64,000 bases of DNA from Stenogyne calaminthoides (GCA_037126765.1 JBBCBC010000001.1:31170804-31234803), one strand, 5' to 3'; counted from the first letter of the stretch, positions 1-11,406 are shown. Numbers and translations are program-made. The notes: a model not told the origin generated them from the letters alone.

Positions 1-142
1 TATCTTTTACATCAGCTATCTATACATTTCAGCTGGTCATCTTAATCTGATTCTAAGTCATCAGTCAGCTAACAGGTTTGACTGGTCCTATTACAACCTG
101 TTTTGGAACTTCCATAAAAACTAAAATACAGATTTCCCAACA
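1..142 (-). repeat. Element A 3' LTR, partial (start of U3)
   Basis: These bases match 12958-13099 with 5 mismatches. On the minus strand the LTR begins TGTTGGGAAATC directly after the polypurine tract. The rest of the LTR lies to the left of the window. Confidence 0.93.
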
Positions 143-156
143 ATTTCCCCCTTTTT
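143..156 (-). other. Element A polypurine tract
   Basis: On the minus strand this reads CAAAAAGGGGGAAAT just before the TG of the 3' LTR, the expected place for the plus-strand primer. The 157-350 stretch between it and the ORF3 stop is a short 3' untranslated segment, alignable with 39135-39335 of element D. Confidence 0.85.
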
Positions 157-350
157 GATGGAACCAAAACACTTAATCAGAAAAACAGATACAACGAATA
201 GAGATGCAGATAATGAAATGCAGTACATATTTCAGAAGACAATGAGATGTTGTCTTAGAATCAGAGAGATGAAATATTTCATTCAGATAGGTGTGTGCAT
301 TATAGAATACATGAAAAACGTACCTATCATCTGATTCCAAGTTGTCTTTC

Positions 351-3300
351 TCAGGTGTACTTGAACATTTGCAGCTCTTTGGGGATGCCAAACATCTTGT
401 ACATCCTTTGCATTAGCTTGTCCAGATCTTCTCTTCTATGGATCCCTCCTTTTTCAGCAAATCCATAGTAGGCATTTTTGAACTTTACAACATCTAGCTT
501 TTTGTCTGGACGCAAAGGTGGAAGGAGTAGTTCAAAGGGTGGAGCTTCTGGTATTAGTGACATGATTTTCCCTTCTTCCATCACCGTCTGGTAGAAGTCT
601 GGATACATCGTTTCTAACCAGTTCCAAAATTCATCATCATTTTCAGTCTGATCTTGATGAATCAGAATCTTCTCCAGGATGTATACGTCACATAACCATT
701 CTCCTCTGATCTGATCCCATTCTGGAAGCAGATCTAGCCGTGCACAGAGGATGTCTTTAACAGGTGCTGGAAGGGCATTCTTCTCCCAAGCAATCTCCTC
801 TGCTGCAGCTTCGTTCTTCCTCTTCCTTCGGATGATGTTCAGTCCCTTAGCCTCTGCTAACTTCTGCTTCTTGATGGCGGCCTCTCTAATTCTCTGTCTT
901 GTTTGCTCTTGAACTTGTTAAGGAGTCATCTGGCTTTTGGTAGAGAATAGTTGGCCTTGTCTCTGATCTTCCGCAGTTGCTTTCATCATCTTGCCTTTGC
1001 CTTTCTTTCTCCTCAGAGTCTGCTCAGTTTCATCTTGTTCGTCTTCTTCAGCTAATTTCTTAGCGAGTTCAAGGCTCTTGGCCTGATCATCAGTTTCCAT
1101 TCTTTTCTGTACGAACGAAGAAAAGTCTTCAATCTTGTCGACTCTGGCAATAACCTCTGAAAGAGCAATTTTCTGCTCAGTGATCTCTTTGTTATGTTGC
1201 TCCACAGTTTCTTTTACTTCAGCAACGAGATCAATAGATGGAGTGGCTGGCAAGTCAGATACAGTGGTTTCTGGTAGAGATATAATTGTTACCAACTGTG
1301 TCTGTTTTTCTTTCTTCTCTTTATTTTCTTGTCCTTCCCCATTTTTGGTTTCATCAAAAAGGTTGGACATTCTGCAGTTCAGAGCATTGAATTGTCGTGT
1401 GATCTCCTCTCTGAGTTCCTCGACAACAAGAGGAGTGATCTGAACGGTGGCAGCAGGTGCAGGTTTCAAGAAGCGTCTGAGAGCAACTTCGATGTCCTGT
1501 CTTGCTCGTTCTGCAGAAGCTACAAAGTGTTTCCAACCCATATCCATGTGGTTGTCAGTTTTCTCCAAAGATGCCCAGACATTCTCCAATAGTACCTGTG
1601 TCTGATTGAGCATATCTGTCTGAACTTTGAGTTTGTCAGACTGGAGATTGAGCTTCTCGGCAAGAGGATTAACTAGTTGCATAACTTCAGAGAGGGTGGC
1701 ATTGTTCATCCCAACTGTGTGACTTCTTTCTCTGTCAACTAGTTTTGCTTGCTCTTCTTCAAACCGCTTCATCAGATCTGATGTGAGCGCTGCGAATTTG
1801 TCTTCAATAGCAGTCTTGATCCCATCCTGAATCTTCTCAGTATAAAGATCTAGGGTATCAGAGCTTATCGTAGCAGTCTGGTCAGATGATGAAGCCTTAC
1901 CAAGTCGGGTCTCGTCTGCAGCACCCATTCTTGGTTCATCGGCAGCTCCCTCATGATCTGTAGGAGGTTGAACGGTTTCCTCCCTGTTATCATCAATTCC
2001 GAACCTTTCGTGAATCAACCATCTGATATCATCGTCAGATGCCAATTCAACAACACTTTCAATCCTAGCATTGTTCAAGCTCTTCATCTCCAAGTCTACA
2101 AAGAAGTCTGATCCCAGAGTTGTCATGAGAATTAGAAATTCTTCAATGCTTTTCAGTCTGATATCCCTCCAGAACACAATCTCTTCTATTTGTTGCTGGA
2201 TGCCAGGATGTTGATCCAATTCAGGGCATAGATCCAGCAGATACTCCTTGATTTGTTGCTTCATTATCCTTATTATGGGGCTTTCTGAAACAGGTGAAGC
2301 AAGCACGGTTCTGGTATTGAAGGGATTATGAGAGATGGACACTCGCTTGTCAGATCTCTCAGGTGCTTGTGACTTGTACGGAGATTGGGATATTTGTGGT
2401 TCGTTTTCAGCGTTTTGAGGGTGTTTAGTTTCCTGAACAGGTTCATTGATTGGGGGAGTGGGAGATCTGGGTGATCTGATAGGTGAAGGTGAGGGTGAGA
2501 AGGTTTTGTGAGGAGAGGGTGATGGTGAGAGGCAGAGAATCAGATGGTGATTCTTCCTCAGATTGCTCCACTTCTGTCCCTCTGACAGATTTCTCTCCTT
2601 CTGCTGCGATCATCTGCTCTTCCCTTACTTCTATGGCAGTGGGCTCAGAGCGGACTGCTATCTCCTCTTCTGATTCCACTTGCATCAGATCCTTCGTTCT
2701 GCTAACTTGCTGGGCAGAACATGGAGCAGTCTTCAGAGGAGAAGTCACTCTCTTCTGACGTTTCCGCTGAGCATCTGGTTTCTTGGCCAGATCCTTCCTC
2801 TTCATCCTCTTTTCTTGAATGGCCTTTTCCTGCACTTCAGACGATGCAGTTGCCTTATCTTTTCCCTTCTTTTCTCCCTTGGGTTTGGGCACATAAGGAG
2901 TTGGATCTTCATCAGATTGTCCAGGTAGGGACTCATCCTTGCCCAATATGGCCTTGTGCATTGCTTGATATATCTTCGCTCCATTCTCATTCCATTCATA
3001 GTTATTTGGCAGCTTATCTGACAGAATGATTGAGATTTTGTGTATGAAGGAGCACTTGGAAGATAAGCACACTTCATTGCTCTGGGTTAGTTCGAACTTC
3101 CCGGAGTCTTTTCTTAGTCGTGCCTTGACCATTCCCAACCAATCTATATCTAAAGCCTTCTTTATTATTACAGCCATGACACTGATCTTATAGGAAGTGA
3201 CCTCATCAAGACTGTAAGTTGAGCACATGATCACCTTTTGAACGATCTCAAGGAGAAGGCGATATTTCCTCTTCAGATAGGAGGCTTTGACGTTTGTTGT

Positions 3301-3717
3301 GTTCTCCTTGTTTGCTGGTCTCAACAACTCGGCTTCAAGAAATTCTTTTTCTCCTACATCAGTCGTGTAGGTCTCTGGATTGATGCTTCCTCGAGTTAGG
3401 CCGAATATCCTCTGAAGATCGTCATTCGACACTCGCACTTTCAGTCCGCCAACGGAAGAAATCAGGTCAACATCAATTTCTTCATCCCTCTGTAGATTGT
3501 ATAGAAACTCCAGGGCTTCATGGGTGTGGACGATGTTCTGATGTGTAGAGCAATATCGTTCTAGCCCACACGCTCGCAAGCACTCCAGAATTTCCAGCGA
3601 TTCAGGATCTGAGGTGATGGTGAATACTACATACTTCTCATCAATGATGTCTTTCTTCATCGATGCAAAGTTGCAGAACTTTTTCCCTTGGCCCGGTCGT
3701 GGAACAAGATATGCCAT
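351..3717 (-). pseudogene. Element A ORF3 (post-pol coiled-coil protein), broken
   Basis: About 1,120 codons. I place the start at ATG 3717-3715 (MAYLVPRPG...), which lines up with the ATG of the D copy and directly follows a possible splice acceptor. The first 230 or so residues resemble the plant 'putative plant transposon protein' domain (SNDDLQRIFGL, LKRKYRLLLEIV). Then come a Lys/Glu-rich linker, a Ser-Pro-rich stretch, and coiled-coil-like helices (for example LNLQSDKLKVQTDMLNQTQ). The C-terminal block is shared with D (DLDKLMQRMYKMFGIP). Breaks: a frame change near 2530 (the 2445-3717 frame gives way to the 351-2441 frame) and a TAA at 918-920. No signal peptide or transmembrane helix is visible, so it does not look like an envelope protein. 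Its role is unknown. Confidence 0.85.
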
Positions 3718-3719
3718 TT

Positions 3720-3911
3720 CTATACGATATGCAAATTGATGTTTAGTTTGAGTAAGATATTTCAATAAATTCAGTCAAACCAGTAATCTAAGCATCAATT
3801 TAGCAAGTAAGTGTATAGATCTTATAAAAATTACAGAAACATATCATCACGACTTGTAAACCTAGGTACCAGAGTGAATTGAAATAATGCAGTATTTAAG
3901 CGAGAAATTAC
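3720..3911 (-). other. Possible 5' UTR intron of element A ORF3
   Basis: On the minus strand the segment begins TTTCTG/GTAATTTCTC and ends GTATAG/AA before ATGGC, 192 nt in all. Element D has the same end motifs at the same place (35899-36155), although the middle differs in length and sequence. The GT and AG ends are read directly; splicing itself is inferred. Confidence 0.5.
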
Positions 3912-4534
3912 CAGAAATTGATTCGTAGCATTTGAGAAATCGCAAAAATGGAATCAATTGATTTTGAAGATAATTTTCTGAAGATTATGAAAGTTTTGAT
4001 CTTTAAAGAGCTTTGAGAAGACGAAGTAGTGGAAAGAAGTTTTTTGAGAAAGATTTGGATTTTATAGAATACGAGGGAAAACCTTTTTGCACAACTTTCC
4101 AAAGTACTCAAGTATTCGTGTTTTGAAATCAGTGGCTGAGATTAGTCGGCCAAAAAGTATTTTGATCGCACGGTTGAGAAAAGTAGTCTTCTCGTATTTC
4201 GGACTTGAAAATTTGGAATAAAACGCATTAAAAACACATTCCCAAGTCCGCATTAAAAGTTTTGCAGTGCATGCGTCATAAAGTAAAAACAGAGTAAAAA
4301 CTAATTTATTTAAATAACGCATATAAGAAATTCAGAAAGGGATAAATAAGAGAACGTATCTGACTGATTGATATTGTAATCAATTAGTTACCAATGTGAT
4401 TTGATCTGGTACTTATTGACCTTACTGATGGTAGCCTTATGCATTTCCCAACAATATTCCACTCAACTGATCAGATTCTTGCTTGAAACACTTCGTCACT
4501 TATCTGATCCACTTATCTGATACTCTTTATCTTC
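3912..4534 (-). other. Element A pol-ORF3 spacer
   Basis: Non-coding spacer alignable with element D 35340-35898. It includes a block reading ATTGTTGGGAAAT on the minus strand that resembles the LTR start, then a stretch around AATGCGGACTTG and the promoter-like region. The similarity to D fades at about 4535, where foreign sequence begins. Confidence 0.7.
4060..4067 (-). promoter_or_regulatory. TATA-like box upstream of element A ORF3
   Basis: The minus strand reads TTCTATAAAATCC. It lies 350 nt before the ORF3 ATG, or about 158 nt if the possible 192-nt intron is removed. TATA-like boxes occupy the equivalent place in D, E and F. Confidence 0.5.
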
Positions 4535-5713
4535 AATCTTCTTCTATTCAGCCCGCATTTACTATCCACTTAAGTCTATTCCCGCCAAAACATTTGCTTC
4601 GGAGAGTCAAAAAGTCGCCTCGATTCCCAAATCGGCGCGATTTGACATTCCGTAATAATGGCATAGATACGTTGTGATTACTCACACCGTCAACTCATCC
4701 AACCATTAACCACGTGTTCCTTACGCATTGTCGATGCAAATTTCTCTTAAGGTCTTCTGAGAAAAATAAATTTGCATTTATACCCCTAATTTCCTTCTAT
4801 AAATTAACCTGGGGCGTTAGGCAAACAACACAACATAAACCATTCATCTTCTTTAGCATATACTTCATGCCTTTCCGATGAGTTCCTTATTTCCGATGAA
4901 ACTTCCGATGAAAACCTTTAACCCTTTTTCAATGAATTCAGCTTCTCAAATCAACCCTGTGTGTTCCTTCACACTGCTTTCGTCGTCATCGAAGATTACA
5001 CATACGATCAATGCAAAGCTTCTTTACCACCGTGGAGGCGGATCTGCTAAGGCAAATGAGAAGGCACTTCTCCTAACCGTATGCACCTTGTGCGCCTATC
5101 GAGATGATGGAATTAGCATCAACAGACTCAGTCTGAAACAAAACTTGAGTTTGGTATATGGTCTGCATCAGTCAACTGCTGATCTTCATATATAAAACTC
5201 AATATTTGCATGCGACACTAGTGTCTGTTTGGTCCTTGTGACCAAACCTGTGGCACTGTGTCCCATTTAACAGCTGGAGAGCCCATTGATTTTAGCTCTA
5301 GGGGCTCCTGACACAAAAATCCTTCAAGGCCGCTCTCACTCCTCACTCCGAAGCTCTGAGGGTGGCTCAGGATTTTCCTTAAGGCCTCTCACGCCCCTTT
5401 TAGGATCGGGGGAAAATGAGAGCATCAAGCTCTTGAACTCTCTCTCTCCCTTTCCTACCTTGGGTTAGGGTTTATGGTTTATGGTTTATGTAGCGACCTC
5501 CAGGTCTTCTTGTACTTGTAGCTTGTAATACCACTTGAAGATATCTTGTAGGTAGCTTGTGATATCACTTGTAACTTGTAAATCTGACCTCCGGGTCCTT
5601 ATCAATGAAAAATTATGTTATTTCATTGTTGTGTTGCCTCTTCTGACTTATGCGATCTGTAGCTTTCAACTTGTACGACTTGCTTGTTTACTGCAGCTTT
5701 AATCGACTTATAA
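4535..5713 (+). other. Unidentified segment replacing part of element A
   Basis: Between the spacer and the broken RNase H lies about 1.2 kb with no counterpart in element D. D instead has the RNase H C-terminus and a GATCAG-rich spacer. On the plus strand it looks gene-like: a G-box-like CCACGTG near 4710, a CTATAAATTA TATA box at 4797-4806, a leader, then a 105-codon ORF at 4878-5195. The ORF begins after three short ATGs and is rich in Ser and Thr. Further on are an AGGGTTTATGGTTTATGGTT stretch near 5467 and a 3'-end-like region with CTTGTA repeats and CAATGAAAAA. I do not recognise the product. A captured host gene fragment or a piece of another mobile element would both fit. Confidence 0.45.
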
Positions 5714-8700
5714 AGTAGATGTCGCAACTGATGTCTGCTTCTTCGAAAACCAAGAGATCAGTTTATTTCCCAGAAACTGACATGAACCTGAGGTTGACTT
5801 CCTGTCGATTCTGCAACCTCCGTAATCAGAATCAGAATACCCACTAAGCTCTAGATTATCATCTGATGTGTAAAATAAACCAAGGTTTATCGTCCCTTCA
5901 GATACTTGAGAATCCGCTTAGTCGCTTTTCTAGGTGGCTTTGCATTGGATTTGCTTGAAATCCGCACATACACCTACCGCAAAAAAATGATATCCGGGTC
6001 TGTTTGGCGATCATGTATAGTAGAGATCCAATGAGAGCCCTATATTCTTTCTGATTAGTTTTCTGACCGTTCTCATCTGGATCCATCTTGAACACGGTCA
6101 TCATGGGAATTCTGGCTTCCTTACAATGTTGAACTCCAAACTTGGCCAGTAGATTCCTTGTGTATTTTCCTTTGTATTTGAATATCCCTTATGTACTCTG
6201 CTTGACTTGTAAACCCGTAAAGTAATTCATCCGACCCATCATGGACATCTCGAACTTCCCTTGCATCAATTTGTTTGAACTTCTCACACGAAACTTCTTG
6301 TTGGGAGATCCAAGATGATGTCGTCCACGTAAATCAAACCATCGAATATCTTCTCCATCTTCTATTCTGAATAAGGTTCTGTCCACTATTCCTTTAGTGA
6401 ATCTGTTGTCTATCAAGAACTGAGAGAGTGTATCATACCAAGCTCGAGGAGCTTGTTTCAGGCCATAAAGAGCTTTTCTTAAACGGTACACTTGGTTGCC
6501 TTTTTCAAAGCCTAGAGGTTGTTCAACATAAACTTCCTCCACTAGTACCCCATTTAAGAATGCACTCTTTACGTCCATCTGATACACAATGAACCCTCTG
6601 TGGGCAGCATATGCCAGAAATAGCCGAATGGCTTCTAGGCGAGCGACTGGTGCAAAGGTCTCATCATAATCAATTCCTTCTGATTGTGAATATCCCTTAG
6701 CAACAAGTCTTGCCTTATTCCTGGTTATGACATTACTCTCATCTATCTTGTTCTTGAATACCCACTTCGTGCCAATCACGTCTTGATGAGTTGGTCTGTC
6801 CACCAGTTTCCAAACTTGATTCCTCTCAAACTGTTCCAGCTCCTCTTGCATGGCTAGAATCCAGCTTGCGTCTTGTAGAGCTTCCTCTACTGTAGTTGGT
6901 TCCTTCAAAGACAGATAACAACAGTACATGGCACTTTCACCAATCTGATGTCTAGTTTTGACTCTATCAGATGGGTCTCCGATAATCAGATCAGTTGGAT
7001 GACTGGTAATCCAGGTCCTTCTACTCTGATTTGCGTCTATTTGGAGAACATCATCCATTTCTGATAGTAGTTCATTACTAGTGATTGGGAGTGGTGCAGA
7101 ATTATGATCCACTTGATAAGAACATGTCTCAGCTGATGTTGGACTCATCATGTGCTGATGTCTGTTCGTAGGAACTTCAGGAGTTCCCCCTGAACCAGAT
7201 GGTTCAGTTGATACTGTCTCAGCTGTACCAGCTTCTTCACTGACAGTTGTGCGTACCTTAGGGTCTGATTGACCTGTTGAATCAGCAAGATCAAGTTCTG
7301 GGATATACACTGTTACGTGTTCAGCTTCTTTCTCCTTGATACTTAGCTGATCCATTTTCTGCGTATCAGGTAGTGGTTGATCTGGTACGGCTTGTTCTGA
7401 GGCAGCTTTCTCTTGTTCAGAAGATGTCTCATCAAAGACCACATGGGGTGTTTCTTCCACAACTAGGGTTCGTTTGTTGTAAACCCTGAAAGCCTTGCTG
7501 GATGAGGAATATCCTAAGAATATACCCTCATCTGACTTGGCCTCAAAAGTCTTCAACTGACTTTTCCCATTGTTGTGAATGAAACACTTGCACCCAAAAA
7601 CATGAAAGTATGAAACACGAGGTTTTCTGCCCTTCCACAGTTCATAGGGTGTTTTGAAGTGAGTCTTAGTCAGAGAACATCTATTCTGAGTGTGGCATTC
7701 AGTATTGATGGCTTCTGCCCAGAAACGGCTTGGTGTCGCATGTACAACTAACATAGTGCGAGCAGCTTCCTTGAGAGTTCTGTTTCTCCGTTATGCTTCT
7801 CCATTTTGTTGTGGCGTTCTTGCAGCTGACGTTTCATGTTGTATACCAAACTCAGTGCAAAAATCAGTAATAAAAGAATTCAGAAATTCTGTACCTTTAT
7901 CTGATCCGATTTTTACTATCTTTGACACCTTTTCGCTTTTGTAGTTTCTTGAGCAAAACTCGGGTATCTTTGTCATTGTCTCGTTCTTCTTGTATAAGAA
8001 TATAACCCAAGTAAACTTGGAATAATCATCCACGATTACGAGTATATATTTATGTCCACCGAGACCGATCGTGTAATCGGGTCCGAATAGATCCATATGA
8101 AGCGATTTGCGAAGATTTCATCGATCTTAGTCCGTATTCCTTGAATGAAGCTATAACTTGTTTTCCCTTCTGACATGGGGCACATGTCTGATCCTTTGAG
8201 AATACTTCATTCGAAGTCCCTCAACCAAAGGCACCCTAGCTATCTTGTTAAGAGTCTTAAAGTTCAGATGACTCATTCTTTTGTGCCAGAGCCAACTTGC
8301 TACTCTTGGAACTCTTAACAATTAAGCATGCATTTCTTGGGCAACTGTTCCAATCTGCTGTGTAGATCGTGCCTTTCCTTGAACCAGTTAGCAAGATTTG
8401 TTGAGTAGCTCGATTCCTAATCGTACACTTGTCACTCGAGAACTCAACGCTGAATCCGTTGTCGCAGAATTGTGATACTGATAGTAGATTGTGCTTTAAT
8501 CCTTCAACATACGAGACTCCAGGTTATTTGTACATCATCATTCTCTAAGGTTCAATCCTTTGGTAAAACCAAAGTTATCATCACCAAGAGTACACGTGGG
8601 CCTTCTTGTTCTTTGTAAGAGCTAAGGAGATGTTTGCTTCCAAATATGTGCCTTGAGCATCCACTATCGATGTACCGGATAGTTACTTGTACACCTCCTT
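5714..8700 (-). pseudogene. pol: Element A pol (protease-integrase-RT-RNase H), broken
   Basis: A copia-order polyprotein read downward. The protease has the DSG motif (YIDSGCSRH, codons at 8660-8668). A gag-pre-integrase zinc-finger remnant lies at 8120-8300. The integrase core at 7400-8096 has MDLFGP and SDKGTEF. The RT at 6189-7060 has IGTKWVF, ARLVAKGYSQ and VYQMDVKSAFLNG. RNase H remains run to 5714. Lesions: a TAA at 7791-7793 stands exactly where the integrase catalytic glutamate codon should be. The RT YVDD region (6300-6345) is read out of frame between compensating indels. A TAA at 6189-6191 is shared with element D. RNase H is cut off at 5714 by the foreign segment. The protein could not act as a polymerase. 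Confidence 0.88.
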
Positions 8701-9913
8701 TGTTGGCGATCCCACCCACGAACCCGCAATCGAATCAGGGCTTTAGGTACCCCTTTGGAATTGGGTCCTTAGGGGTTAGTGGTGGATTTAGGGATCCACA
8801 CAAACAGAACACTTCTATTGTCGGATAGATCGAAGGCCCGATTTGTCTCCCATACATATCACATAATCATACGCCTCTTTATATCTTTCGATTTGTATGA
8901 TTATTCGTGTGAGCCTTGGGTGAATCAAAAGACTTGGGATTTTTTTTTATATTTTGTCTTCCTTTAACCCGATGGGGCTCGGTCTGATAGCCCTAGGTCT
9001 CTCGGTTATAAGGGTAGGTACGATTGCTACCATTAAAAGATTCATATCTCTTTGGCATAGATGGTCTTTGCGGTTTACCTATAGCTTGCTTATTAGGCGG
9101 TGACCTCGATTGGGTCTCGAGTTAGATTTCCCTTTTTAAAGTTGTTGTCTCTTCGATACCCAATCTGTGATCGAGTTGAGGTTTCTTCGAAGAACCGGGT
9201 TCTTCTCGTTGATTCCTCGGTTGATGCTTAATTGAGGTACATTTACATTCCTTTCCGATTAGGCACTTGCCTTACTTGCTCAAAGGGTCTTTTTCCCTTT
9301 ATCGATACATGTTTAGCTTTTTTGTGTATCTTTATCGAGACTCGCTTTGATTACACCCTTCCGAAGTGAACCAAACGGGGCTTTTGAGGATGTAGAAGGG
9401 TTCTCATACCCAATTCCTTCTTGTTAGTCGGCTTTTCGAAAATAGGTGTTCATATCTTGAACGGTTTTTATGACTTCGTGAAAACCTCTATTTTCTTGCA
9501 AGAAACTATCCTCGATGAGATTTTAGACTCTCATGTAGTCGAATAGCTCATCAAACTTAAACGCTTGTAGGATTTTGAAATCATCGACTTGTTGTTTGTT
9601 GATTGCTAATCGATCTTTGATCTGCTTCTCCCGATCGAAAGATTTAACCTTGAGCGTTAAGTTCCTCGCCATTTTCTCGGAAGCGATTTGGTGATTTGAT
9701 TTCAAATTTGCTTTCGACAAAAGTTCTCTTTAACAAGCCGATTATTTACGATCCTTAGCTTGTCATTTTCAAATTTTCTACTATTGTATAAGTGTCTCTT
9801 TGCATCGGAGAGATCATCAAGCAATTGCTCGAGTAGAGCCGCAAGTCAATCTCTCCAAAGCGGTGTGCTAATAATACCGGGTGTGGAAATTGAAAAAAGC
9901 GAGGGTTTGGAGG
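8701..9913 (-). pseudogene. Element A gag C-terminal region, degraded
   Basis: This stretch joins gag to protease. It keeps fragments in several frames: a coiled-coil-like run (SDAKRHLYNSRKFENDK near 9790), a Lys-rich helix at 9523-9720, then a basic Pro/Lys/Arg-rich part ending in a GTACCTAAAGCC block at about 8745. That block aligns with the KWVP motif closing gag in E and F. No long frame is open, so it is a decayed remnant rather than a gene. Confidence 0.6.
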
Positions 9914-11285
9914 TTACCTCAGTTGGTCTTCCTCCTCGCCATCGGCGATTTCATCGTCATCTGAAGAGAATATCAGATCTTCATGGTCGAGGAAATCAAC
10001 ATCACTGCTTATCAGACATAAATCTTCTACAGATGAGTAGCCAGAATCCTCAGAAGGCAGATAGGAATCATCAATTCCTGATGTGTCAGCAACCATGGCT
10101 TTTCTGTCTTTGAAGCGTAGTTCTCTTTTGTTCCGCTTCTCTTCTCTTTTCTCGAGTCGTCCGGGCGTTCGAGTCAGAAGTGACTGTTTCAAGCAGTTGA
10201 AGCATGATCCACGATCCACGGAACTTCCTCTGCCAGGTGAGACACTTCGTCTATAGAATTTGTAAGGTGACTTTCCTTTCTGATTGTACTCTGAACTCCT
10301 TCTGTCAGATCTGTTATCTCTTCTCTCGTCTGACCGATCATCTCTTTTATCATCTCTGTGATCCCTTCGGTCATCAGATCTATTCCTTTCTAGTGATCCG
10401 TCGGTTGGCCTCCTGCTTTTCTTACGCGTCGTGATAGTCCTTGTAGAATCTGCGATACTTACCAAGTTGAATATTCGATCTTTCAAGTTTCTGCAAGCGC
10501 ACCGATCCGCTTTCTTGTCTTATGATGTTTCCAACAGGTTCAGTGGCCTTTGATCTGCTGCTGGTTGCTTTGAATGCAACTGATTTAGATGTAGAGGTTG
10601 AGGCTTCAGCAGGCGTCTCGTCTTCATCTGCTTGCCCTCTTTCGATTAAATTGAACTCATGGGCTTTAAGTCTTAGGAACAAGCTACTTGGCTTCATCTT
10701 GGCAATGTCTTGGCAATCCTTGATTACCGTGACTTTCATGTCCCACTTCTTGGTGAGGGATCTCAGTATCTTGTAATTGATGTCTTTATCTCGTAGCTTG
10801 TTTACTGACATGGTGATCCTCCCATCAAGCTCGTTGATGGTCTCATTGGGCAACATTTTGAGCTTTTCGAACTTCACCAGTTCAGCTTGTAGTCGGCTGT
10901 CTTTGATCTGATCATTTCCTTCACATATCTCAGCAAGAGTATCCCACATTTGTTTCGCAGTCTTGAGATACTTTATCTTCTCTTTGGTGACTTTATCCAT
11001 CGTCTTCATGATTATATGACTGGCGATTGTATCTAGAGTATACAGCTTTCTTTCTTCTGCATCCATCAGGGCTGAACTTTTTCGAACAAGACTTCTAGGT
11101 GTATGATCTGGATCTCCTCCAACCGCTGGGTTGTCGTGATATGTGATGATGGGTCCTCGTTCAATGACTTCCATCATTCTGCCGCTTATCGATCTCAGAT
11201 GGTTGCACATGTATATAGTCCAATCTGCATACTCATCAATTGAAAACTTAGGCAAATCATGATACATACCAGAGGTATTATCCAT
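9914..11285 (-). pseudogene. gag: Element A gag (capsid and nucleocapsid), frameshifted
   Basis: The start is ATG 11285-11283 (MDNTSGMYHDLPKF), about 120 nt downstream of the PBS. The first 287 codons (to 10422) match the copia UBN2-type capsid: YADWTIYMCNHL, the MWDTLAEICEGND block and INELDGRITMSVNKL. A frame change in the 10422-10486 overlap leads into an Arg/Asp-rich RNA-binding stretch (RRDHRDDKRDDRSDERRD). The zinc knuckle at about 10193-10204 keeps only CFNC; its His and last Cys are lost to local indels. An acidic tail ends at 9914. Gag would package the RNA into cytoplasmic particles, but this copy is broken. Confidence 0.85.
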
Positions 11286-11406
11286 GCTGAGTGATTTTGA
11301 AAACGAATGAGTTTTGAAAACGGTTTTTCAAGATCTGTTCAAATGACCACAAAGATTCTTCCTCAAGAATCGATGATACTCAAATCCAGTGGTCTGTAGA
11401 ACCACT

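Noticed and set aside
2443..2758. Plus-strand frames opposite ORF3 and pol regions, such as 2483-2758 and 55882-56385
   Set aside because: They mirror coding sequence on the other strand, have no motifs and are absent from the related copies.
5200..5713. Endogenous pararetrovirus-like sequence in the foreign segment
   Set aside because: The 3'-end-like repeats were suggestive, but no movement protein, coat zinc finger or RT motif is visible.
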